Shown here: piece by piece, positions 37,121 through 49,100 of the stretch
How the letters are laid out: the number at the start of each line of letters is the position of its first letter
Position numbering within the stretch: position 1 is the stretch's first letter
DNA from: Cheilinus undulatus
Lineage: Eukaryota; Chordata; Actinopteri; Labriformes; Labridae
Reading direction: 5' to 3'
Assembly: GCF_018320785.1 (NCBI RefSeq)
Contig: NC_054867.1
Location: 31,437,855 to 31,501,854 of the forward strand
DNA length: 64,000 nt
The notes under the pieces: model-generated
Seen by the model: only the letters and a program-made list of their open reading frames with translations
What the model was told of the DNA's origin: nothing
The model's database searches: none
Made by a program: the position numbers and the translations under genes

Positions 37121-40100
37121 TTAAATTTGTGCAACGATGAATTCACCCATGGACCTCTGTAGGGCAAACTCAGAGGTGACGAGCCAGCAGTCTAGCATCG
37201 GAGCAGAGGGGATACTGTAGTCAGCAACAGTGGATCTGCAAATGATAACATAAAAGATCTTATTTTTGTCTATTAGAGCTTGACTGCACCACAGGGTTCA
37301 TGTTTTATGAGCTTTTTAAGACCACAAGCCCAGGCGAGACAAAATGATTAGCTTAGCTTAGGGCTTGAAGGGTTAAATTCCTCTCAAACATGATTTTTTT
37401 CCATCATAATACGTTACAAAACATACCTGACAGCCTGCATCTCATTGTTTTGGATTTTGAGATTTGTATAGGGAGGGATTTGCTGCATCACCTCATAAGC
37501 TGCAGGATTAAGAGCTGGACACGGAGAGAGAAAAATTAAATTAAAAAGGAAAAGGTGGCACTTGAAGAGACATGCAACAGCATATTTGTATTCAGCAAAT
37601 AATATCACACTAAATAACAAGCAAGTGTGAAAACATTTGTTGATTATTTCGTAACACTGATATCAAATCAAGCAAACAAATCCACCCACCTAAAATCCCT
37701 GTTAGGTTTCCATCTGTCGACTGTTGTCTGATAACAGGCCAGAGGAAACGAAGACCGCTTTTCTCATGAATCAAGAGGACGATCCGTGTGTCTCCGCTTA
37801 CAAAATCTATTTCTTTTGGCCGTCTGATCACTGTCACGCTAAAAAAGAAAGTATATTATCTTACATTTATTATAGACTCTTTAGTCTCAGTATCAGCTGT
37901 AAATAATCATTTACATTAAACTGGACTTTCAATTAATAAGAAAGGAGCTTTAGTTTTGGTTTCCCCCCTCCCAATTAATCATTTGTGATTTTAGTGGTTA
38001 CCCTTGTTGGGGTACTTTAAGAAACCCAGGTACCCAGTTGGGTCCCATTTCCCCCTTCCCTGACAGTGATATTATGTGAGTCCATCTGTCTGTTCAAAGT
38101 GTTCATAGTTTTGCTTTGTGACACATTCACTGCACTCTGGGGATCCCCATTTCACTAACTGTGAGGCTACTGAAAACAATAGTCTGGACCTCTGTTGAAT
38201 TAAGTCAGTCACTTTAAAGGGGGTGAACATTTATGCAGTTACGTATTTTACAGCATATATTTCTATTCAATTGGCATTACATTGTAGAAATCTGTTTTCA
38301 CTCAGACATTAAAGTTCATTAAAGTATTTTAAATTTTTCTTGAAAAAAAAAAATTATACTGACCATGATTGATTTTAAAAAAAACACTCAATCAATATAA
38401 GGTAAAACATCCAAGAGCAAAATACTTTTTACAGGCACAGGCGTATGTAAATTTGTCAAAGTACAAAACTATGTCTGTAAGAACTGCCACAAATTAAAGC
38501 CTGATTGCGCACATAGAAACTTTTGCATCATGATCACCACATGTCAGAAGGTGTGTTTCCTCACAGTATTATTCCTGAGATAACCATGTAAACTCACTTA
38601 TCACGAGTAATGACTTCATCCTCCTGAAGATAGGTAGCTCTGCCCTGCGGGTCTCGTACAACGATTCTCAGGCCTTCAAGCTCAAACTTTGCACTAGCTG
38701 TGTGGATGGCAATCCTTCTGAATCCTCCCAGTGATGCATCAAGCTCACCGTTCACTAACAGCCCTAGAGCAAAAGAAACGGTGTTGGAGAAACAGATACT
38801 TTCCTTAAAGCTATTGTGAGGAGTTTTAACTGGGTGTGGATCAGATCCAAAAAACACTGGTGCCTCTACATGATATTCAGGAACAAACAAGTCCATCAGC
38901 GACAAGACTAATACTATACTATAGTTCCCTTCACTGTGATTAAAATTGCATTAACAAAACAACAAGACCCCCTGATTATACACTTATCAGTCAACATAGG
39001 CCATAAAGGCTGCATTATTGTTTGTTTTAATGCGTAAACTATGTTGAATTGAAATGCACAATATAAACCTGTTTGATTTGTAACAAAGTACAAGAAAAAA
39101 AACACAGTTTGCAATCATTTATAACAGACACAAAGAGACTTATAAGAAGAAGAGGAGAAGAAAGGCTGAAATATCAAAGTTTCATTGATTACGCTATTTT
39201 TTTAGAATTAATAATGATGGCACATCCAGAAACATTACTGACCTCCGTTAGGATGGTGAAGAAGTTTAAGATTGATGTTTCCAACGACATTATAACACAG
39301 TGGGAGAGTCTGGTTCTCAGTTTTATGTAAAAACTGGGTGGCATGAACAACTGGATTTGGAACAGGAGGTGGAGGGCGAGCTGGACGACGACGTGAATAT
39401 CGGACAGGACTAGCTGAACAGAAGGAAAAACAGGAGCTAGTGAGGAACATGCACAGAGCAACATAGTCACAAATCCTTTTGACTGAATATGGATTACTTT
39501 CAAATAACTATTGCATGGGTATATTTCAAATTCATCTGGGAAACTGCCCATAAAAAGCATGCTGGGGGTAGAACTTCTCAAAAAATTATCTGAAGGTAAT
39601 TGGACAAATATTCTCCGTCACATTCATTACAGGCCAATCAGAGTGACAGGTAAAAAATGAGGTTGTCAGGTATTTGCAGCTCCAGTAATAGCTTGATCTC
39701 GACAGGCTGGGGCTGTTGTAGTTTATAAACGGTGGAGCTTGTTGGTGCATACAACTTATTCTGAGGCCAGTTTGGAGAAGTGCAACAACATCTGCTAGTT
39801 TGGAGAAGTGCAACAACATCTGCTCTGCCAAGAGAAGCTTTCAGTGTGGCTCTTCGCTCTTGTTTTATTAAAGAAATACGATCTGATTCTGATAAAACTG
39901 CCACTATACTACATCTGCATCTAAAGCAAATCAATACCATAGTCATCAGCTTTCAGACTAAAACCCTGCTCATAGCTACTGTCTTGTTCCCCTCAAATGT
40001 TGCTGACTTGTCAGGTCTCTTTTCAGACCTGGTGGAGCTCCTTCAGACTGGGGCTTTGCAAGATGGATTTGCCTGATGAGAATCTGGCCAATCCATATGC

Positions 40101-43100
40101 TTTGATAGGTTATTCAAATACTTCCTTCTTCCAGGCAAATTATATCAGCATCAAGGTTTCATTATTCTGGTGTGATCAGAACTTCATAAATTTAGCTCTT
40201 GACCTTCTTGTTACCATCATGAAGCCCATTCATAATAATAATGTCTGAATGTTTCACCTTTTTACTGAGTTTATAAATCAGTCATGATCAATATAAGTTG
40301 GCTTTTTTGACAAAAAATGTACAAGACACCTCTTTAATGTCAAAGTGAAAACAGATTCCTACAAAGTAATGTCAATTAAATGAAAAGTACTCTCAGAAGA
40401 GGATTGCAAGACGTCTCTGATGACTAGATAAATACTGTTATGATTACTGGTGTTTTATGTAATTTTGTATATTATTAACACACTGGAGCCAGTTAATGTC
40501 AGTGCATTTAAATAAAAGAATATCATTTATTCATTAACTGACTGTTAACTTCTTTCAGATAGTAAACTGTTATGGAAATGAATTGTGAGCGGTAATGGTA
40601 AATTCCATACAGGTTTGTATGGAATTTACCATTACCTTCCTAGTTTTCTAACTTTATAAACTAAACTACACTCAGCAACTCTAGAAAACCAGATGATGAA
40701 GATATGGGGATGCAAGAAAAGTGATTATTTAAAAACGTTAATGTGGATTAAGTGAAAATTATTTATCAGTACAGAAAACATATATTTTAATTAGCCTAAC
40801 AGCAAATTTCACTGAAAACTGGGAATTAAGAGTAAGAGTGATTTACTGGATCCTCTGTTTTGTATGTTAATATTGATTAATCAGCTTTGTTGTATATGAC
40901 ATTCATGTTGAATTGCACACTATCATTAGAATTATATTAACGCTATTCAGTAACTGCTTTCAGTCTGTGTTATTTTATCACCTGATGACAGATCATGCAG
41001 GCTTGTCCTAATTTGCATCTTTAGTTTCCCTTCTGAGAGAAAAAAAAATATGGAAAAATGTTTGTACAGTTGTTTTTGATTGTGTTTGCTGTTTTGTTCA
41101 TAATCATTTTACTCACCAGAAAAAACAATACCTCTACGTAATGTGGAACGTGAAGAATCTGCCCCAAATGGCATAGCACTGCCTCTGTGGTGCTGTGACT
41201 GGGTGTGTGTGACTGGTTGGGTTTCACCTTCCTTGGGTTTATGAAGCACATCTGCACTCTCCCCCGGAGGCTTGGTGACCACCATGGATGTCAGTGGGGT
41301 CACAAAGCTGTACTTCAGCGACAGCTCCAGGGCCTCTTTCTTGGCACTCTCCTTCTCAGGACCAGAGAGCTGCAATCTGAGGCACAAGTGGTGTGTTTTA
41401 CATGACCAAAGAAGAATAAAGACAGTTAAGGTATCCAGGTACTGGTGTCATTTCAGGAAATACAGCTCTTAACTTTTTTTTTTTTTTTTTTTAAATTTGA
41501 TCAACACTACATTTTTCTTGCAATTTGATTGAAAAGGGCCAAATATTAAGCCACTATTTTGCTCTGGGCTTTGCTTTTGTAAGGAAAACTCTTGCATGTG
41601 TAGCACCCTGGTTAAATGTGTCAATGTGTTTTTTTTCTTTACATTTTCCTTCACAACATTTACGGGTTAAAATTGTTTATTTTTGTGAAAAACCAGTTCT
41701 AAATATATGTCCTGTAATATTTCACATTCTTGTCTTTACAGTAATAAGCAACAATTGAGAGGTAATTGTAAAACGCTATAATTTGAGACGGTCTTTGAAC
41801 CAGTCATTCCCAGTAAAGAGTTGTGGACTGTTTTAGACAGGTATCACTGAAGAAAGACAAGTGTGTCACTTACAAAGCTGTAAACAGAGAGAGTTGTGTC
41901 ATTGGAGGGTCCAAAAGAGTGCAGTCGCAGACAAGCAGACTATTCAAACCATTCATTGGTATGAGAGTCAGACTAATAACAGGGAGGTTGGGAAGTATTC
42001 ATAATATACAAGCTGTTTTGAAGTATTGTAAATCAACAAGATAGATGTTGATAATACCACATATCACATAGTACTAAATTAGAAATTACCTGAAATCGTA
42101 GAATTAGATTGAGTTAGGCTGGGAAGGCGATCACTAGTCATCAATGTGCCTCCTGAGCTGGCTTACAGTGTACTATATTCTGAAATAAGAGTTTGGTTTA
42201 TCATCTCTAATGTTATCCTGTGTTTGTCTTCTGTTAGATAAAGTTGCCCAAAGGTATGCACTGAATATTCATCCTACCAGATATTCTTCTACAGGTATTC
42301 TATTGTTATTTTTACTATTCTTCAATCCTGAAATTAATCTTTGATGCTGATGGCATAAAAAAGTACATTCAGGATATTATGCACAATGGTTATATCAATT
42401 CTTGCTAAGTTAGAACTTAAAGCCACGTCACAAATACAAACAACTGAATAAAAGTACATAATATCACAATATGCTGCCACCCTCTTGAGGCAAATTTAGA
42501 AGTTTAGATGATTGTATAGGCTTGATACTCAAATCTAGGACCAACCCATGAAACACCAAAGCATTGCAAGACAATGATAATTGTTGAAAAATATACTGTA
42601 AATCCTTATTACAGACAGATTCGCTAGCAATATCATGGCCTTTAACTCACAGTTGGATATCCCCATGTGACCACCAATTTTAAGTGAACCAGGAAAGTTC
42701 AAGAGTTGGTCAGTTAAATATATTTTCAATAGGAATGCAGGATATAGGCTTTTTGGCGATAAGTCAATATTTACAGATTTGTTTTAGCTAATACCGATAT
42801 CCATACTGGTATTTAAATGCGCTTTTCAGACAAGAAATTTTAGTCTTTTGGACAAAGTTTGAGGATGAAATTCTCGGAGGAAATGGAGTCATTGGAGAAG
42901 TCAGAGTGTGAAATTAAAAGTACGGTCACCAGGGAATATAAAAATAAAAAGAAGAAAAGGAAAAGGTACCAAATTTTGGTGGCCATACTGACAATACATA
43001 TGGGCCTAGAGGTGAATTATATAAAATATATTTGTTCCGGTTGCATTATTTCGTAGAGGATATGGACAGCCTCTGCTACTGTAGTGCTATGGTAGCATTT

Positions 43101-46100
43101 TTCAGAAAGGCTGCACATCTCAACAGAGCAACAGTTACTGATTAAGGTGTGCAATAAGCCTGCTGGCTGTGGCTGATAGATTTTTTATCAGGAACAGTTA
43201 TATTATATATTATAACATAGTTATATAACATTGCTTCATTGTTATATAAATCTGCCATAGGTAACAAAGTGGTTGCATATCATTTTCATGATCATTGTGC
43301 TACTGACAACACAGATTATTATCAATGAAATTGACATCACACTCACTCTTTCTCGAGAAGCTGTTTGACTGTGAGGTAGGCCCAGACCCTCTGGATGTTA
43401 CTGTCAGACACTGTCCCAGTCGACTCCACTGAAGGATTTGTCTCTGTAAACACCACCCTTGTGTTCCTCTGTCATTGTCCAAAAGAGTTCAGATGTGAGT
43501 GTCTCGAACTTTTAAATAGCTCTAAGAAATGCACAGCTGGTTGAAGAGGGGTAAGTACTTACTGAAATAGCAATGACTTGTGGAGTGAAGGTTTCAATGT
43601 CGTTGTCAGTGATTTGACCCGCCACAACAATCTCAGAGCCATTATAATACTGGCTGAAGTTAGTCTGGGTCACATTAACCCCACCCTCATAAATCATCGT
43701 CACATCTGTCAGCAAAGGAGTGGCCACCTCGTCATAGAAACCCTGTTAAAATCCAGTTTGGACTCAACATGAATGTTTAGTTTTTCCACAGTGACTACAG
43801 TATTTTATCAGTCTTTATGGTTGAGTTACAGTAGTGACTGAAATAGGGGTCAACCAATACTGTTTTATAGGACTGATACGGATACAGATTATAAATTTCT
43901 CATGAAACCAATAACCGATATTTGAAACCAATATTCATTTTCAGCAAAATGCAAATCTTATTTGTATAGCACTTTTCATACAAAACAATGTAGCACAAAG
44001 TGCTTTACACACAAATAGAGTAAGAAAGAGAGAATGCATGATTCAACCCCACCCCATCCCTGTCCCCTTATCTCCACCCCGTAATCTAAACACAATATTT
44101 GCAAGTATATTATAAAGCACATTGAGTTGTCAGACGACTAGAAAAGAGCTATACAAGCTCAAATCCATTTACAAAACCCATTTTATATCATGAGCAATCA
44201 ATTCAGTAAATCCAGGAAGGTGTGCATTGAGGAAATGCCATCTTTTCAAAATGAGGAAACACTGAAGGTTAGGTTAAAATGTAAAAACAAAGTAACATAA
44301 AATGAAATTTAAGAAAAAATAAATTAAAATTAAATGAAAACAGAACAAAAAGATACTAAAATAAGAATAAAAGCACTAAAATAGTGCAATAAAACTGTAT
44401 AAAATAAGTCTAATACACATAAAGAGAACATGGTAGATTATAATAAGAGGATAAAATACTAAAAGACAATCCTGATACTAAAACTAGATAGAGATAAATG
44501 CTTAAACACTCGAACAAAATTAAGTTAATGATATAAAATTTAGTTAAAGGCCAGACTGAAAATGAAGCTCTTGAGTTTGCTTTTAAAAACATTAAGATTA
44601 TGTGCTGCCCTCAGGTCTTCAGGTAGGCTGTTCCACAGACGGGGGCTGTAGTAATAAAAGATGCCTCACAGTATGTTTTAGTTTTAACTTTGGGTACTGT
44701 TAACAGAGAATTTCCTGAAGACCTGAGGGCTCTACCGGGCTGATAAAGTAAAAGCAAATCAGACAAATAAGAAGGGGCAAGACCATTAAGACTGCTTAGC
44801 TCTCCACCCGACTCTTACAACATAGCCTGCTGTGTTGATTGGGTACAACTCATGTGACGTCTTCGCCAATCAGAAAGGGTTGTGGGCGGGACATTAGGTG
44901 AGAGAATGTGAGGAGAACTAAATCAGATGAGAGGATACACCAGCAGCAGAGCCAAAGTAGCAGACTTTTTGGTTAATTCATTATACTGGTGATCGATGAA
45001 GTGAAATGCTGATACCAATGATTGGTCAAACAAATTATCGGTTGACCCCTAGTTTAAAATACCTTCAGCTGTAAATCAGCATCAGAGTCTTCATAAATCC
45101 TCCGTGCCACACCGTTGTTCTGCAGTGACATCTTTTCAAGGAACTCAAACTTGACATCAAAGCCGAAACCGAGACAGTAGAGAGGGAATTTACCGTTGAT
45201 GGCCTCTCTTACATTTGACTGAATTACTTCCAGATTTGTCACACCTGCAGACAGAAGACCATGGTCAAGATTAATCAAAGATGGAAAGTGAACTGAAATT
45301 CTAACCTGACAAGCCAGATAAGACGGTTTTGTATATCCTTTGCATGGGATGTATTTCACAACCACCCATACAAAGTGTTTGGGAAGGGCAAGATTTTTCA
45401 AAGTGGAACCGTATGCTGTGTGATCTGGCTGATTCATCTGCTTTGCAAGGTAAAAATCCCTTAAACTTTAAAATCAAATGACTATTCTATAATGAATTAA
45501 GGGTAAGTTGCAGTATAAAGAAGAATTTTGTGATGTGCTCACTGTAAATGCTTATATGTCAAAAATATTAACATTGAAATTGATCTATTTTGCTGCCTTA
45601 AAATGTATCAATGTCTGAGTGGTTGTGTATGTTATTGTAACCTGAGGTTGGGTCTCCATCTGTGAGCAGTATGAGGATAGATGCTGAGCCTTCTCTGGGA
45701 TGTTCGTTTAGCATAGATGTTCCATCCAAAACTGCTTGGTTAATGTTAGTGGCTAAAAAAATTAAAATCAAATATTAGCATTCTGTTGTCAAATGTGTGT
45801 CTAAAAGTGTGTGTTATAAAAAGACTCACCTCCTCTGGATTGAATGTTCTGTGCAAAAGTTTTGGCACTAGCCACATTTTGTTCATTAGCTTGAACAAGT
45901 TCTCGTTTCCAGTGAAAAATGCTGCCATCAAAAGTGATCAGACCAAAGAAGTCATCTTCTGCCAGGTCGTTCAAGATATGAATCAGTGCGATCTGGGTCT
46001 GGTTAAAAACATTATTCACACATAAGAACTTTTGATTATTAAACATGAGATTATATAAAACTTAGCTGATGTGTATTTATTAATCTTCAGGCATAAAATG

Positions 46101-49100
46101 CTCAATCGATATCTCAAATTGACACTAAAACACTTTTTCTACGCCTACTTCTATGGTTGCATTTTGTCACAAACTCAGACTCTCATAAAACTGTACCTGT
46201 TGTATTTTCCTCCCGCGCATTGAGCCACTCTGATCAATGACAAAGATCACATTTTTTGGTATTCGGGCAAGATTAGATGGAGCAAAGTGATGAACAAAGT
46301 ACCCCGATGATTTCTAGTGGAAGTAAGATCAGAGGTTGATTGGTTAGAAAATAACATTATGGTCACAAATTGCAATGCTACTGTTGCTAATAGATTTGTT
46401 AAAGGTGAGATTTACCTTGATGTCTCCAAATGAGGCATCCCTGTTGACGTCATAAACAATGACCAGATCTCCATTCATACCTTGCTCCCCACAGCTGTCA
46501 CATGATTTCTGTTGATCCTCTGTTGGGTAGAAATACAGCCACGCCTGGAAACAGGGAAGTTAAGGTTTTATCTGCCTTTGCTTAATGTTAGAGCCATACA
46601 GTAATTTAGGTATAGTTCAGAATATTTTGCCTCATTTAAATAGTAATTTATTTATTTCATCTTTGTTTTTTTAAATGTAAGATGGTCTTACATGTAATCA
46701 TTTTCTAATACTGGTTTATCATTGCATTTTTAGCTGATCAGGATATCTGTTGTGTGTCAAGAAATTTTTGTTTTCACTACATTTAGTCTTATGCTTTGTT
46801 TAAACACAGTTTGGCAACAAATTTATTTATAGATGCAGCAAAAATTCTCAGACATACAATAGCCTACACCAAATGAGATGGTACAGAAAATTTAGTGGAG
46901 AAAGTCTAATTAATGCATTTAAACATCAACAAGATAATGTGCAAAATGTGTCAGTTTATCTGTCAGTACCTGCTAGAATTCATTAAAATGGATTTAAAAT
47001 CATACTGGTTTAATTCTGCATAATGCAAACCATCCGGTCAAAGGCACTGGGCAAATGGAAATGTTAGCGCTGATTCCTGACATGGGGCTCTTGATAGTGT
47101 CTATAAATTTTACTACAAGTCATAGCTCTTTGCACCCTGAACACTCACTTTCAATGGCAGAAAATTTGTATTGCTCTAATGGTTTTCCTCTGATGTAATG
47201 GGCAAACTGATGCCACTCGTTTTTTTTTCAAGTCAAGTTTATTGACGCATTGTCATAAGTATAATTACAGCCTGCAACTACTGCTTTTTTGTTTTTGTCA
47301 ACTAAGGCTGGCCTTACACCAAAGGACTTTGCTAAACATTTTCAAAGACTCTTAAAAGACAAACATCTGAGACCCTCTCACATCTAGAGACAATTTGTCA
47401 GCAAGTTGCTGAGTTTTCAGTCTCAGACTGAGATTTAGGGGCCACTAACTTCACGACTAGAGTATGATAACGTTTAAGATTATTTTCCATCATGCATCTG
47501 GTAGAAATTCACAATGACAATTTTTGGGCACAGAACAAAATGTAGAAGGAGATAAAGATATCTTTTATAATCCAATTTTTTAAATCATTTACATCTAGAT
47601 TCATCTACACTCACATTCATGTTTTTAAAAAATAAAGTTATTTAATGTGCTTACACACAACACTGGCTCCCATTGGTTGTGGGGGATGGTCGTGTCACTA
47701 AAAAACACAATTTGTATAGGACCAGACTAAAGACTTATGACAATATCAAACAGGTCTGATGCTGTCGTAATGCCAAGACTGAAGAAGGATGGCCTTAAAA
47801 CTGCTTTGACTGAGTCTTATGACCACCTTACACCTAATGACTGAGACAACAGCAGTGTGCTACAACTTTAGCAAGATTTCGATGATTTTACTCTGACTTT
47901 GTAATTTTGTCTGTGACTTTGAAATTGCACTAAAAGTCGTTAGGTGTAAGGCCGCCTTAAGTTATTAATAATTTTAAAGTTGAACATAGAGAAGCTCAAA
48001 GTCATTATCGTCTTAAAAGGGTATCTTTTAGGAGCAACAGTTTCTTAAGCTGAGATTCCAACGAGCCAGAATGAATGTTAATAACATCATGGAGCCATTA
48101 CGCTTTGTTTAATAGTAGAATTTTGGGTTGAGAGAGATGGTTATGGGGTAAACAAAGATCACACTATTGCACTCTTTCTATTAGTACCTGTTTGTCTGCA
48201 AGTGTTTTGGTGATGGCATTAGCCATGGCATTGGTGCTCAGTCCTCCTGTCACCTCCAAGAAATTGATCCCAGCATCCTCGTTTATGTGTACATCCACCT
48301 AGTAATGAGAATCAAAACAGATAAGGGTATGATGTCACTCCAGTCGTGTTTCCCTGGCTCATCAATCAGTCAATAAATGAATGAACAGGATATTCATACC
48401 TTGAAGTCTTTTACAGGCTGCATGGGTCGAGCGTGGATTTGCAGCTCATACTTGCCCAATTTGCGTTTCAGTAGTTCCTCATACGTAAGTTCAAAGGTGA
48501 CTTTTTTGTGAGCTGCTACATTCACCGAGGTCTTGAATTCCTCAAGAGTCCTTCCAACAGAACTTCAACAGAGAAGATGATGGTATTAAAGGAGAGGTTC
48601 CCAGCGCCTACAACTCCTTAATATGACACAATGCATACTGATGAACTCTCATCAGAGGTCAAGCCCATCAGATCATTTTAAATCATATTTTTCCCTTTTT
48701 GAAATAAAAAAGAATGAGAAAGGCCAGAAAAAGTCAACAATTTGGCTACTAAAATTTTTTTCCCTGCATCATCCTCCAACAGGACACCCAAAATACACTG
48801 TAGAAATCCCCTGGCAGGATCTTATCTACTGATCCATGTACCTGACAATCCCTGCACTCTGACCTCGGGACACAGCATCAGTGTACTGCTGCTTAGCCGC
48901 TTCCTTAGCTTTCACAACTCCATCGTATGGCTGCCCATCAATAAACCTGAGGAACAATCACAAACTTTTGTTGGTATAAATGATTTATCATTTATTTATG
49001 TCAACTGTTAATATTGATGAGTCATGATTTTTTTACGGACATTCTGAATTTACTGATGAAGGCATTCTTAGGAATCCTGACATGAAACTCTATTTCCTTT

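Noticed and set aside
43300-43482. Minus-strand frame [20 protein letters not shown]
   Set aside because: Out-of-frame reading of ITIH exon 12. The correct frame reads [15 protein letters not shown], a conserved heavy-chain segment.
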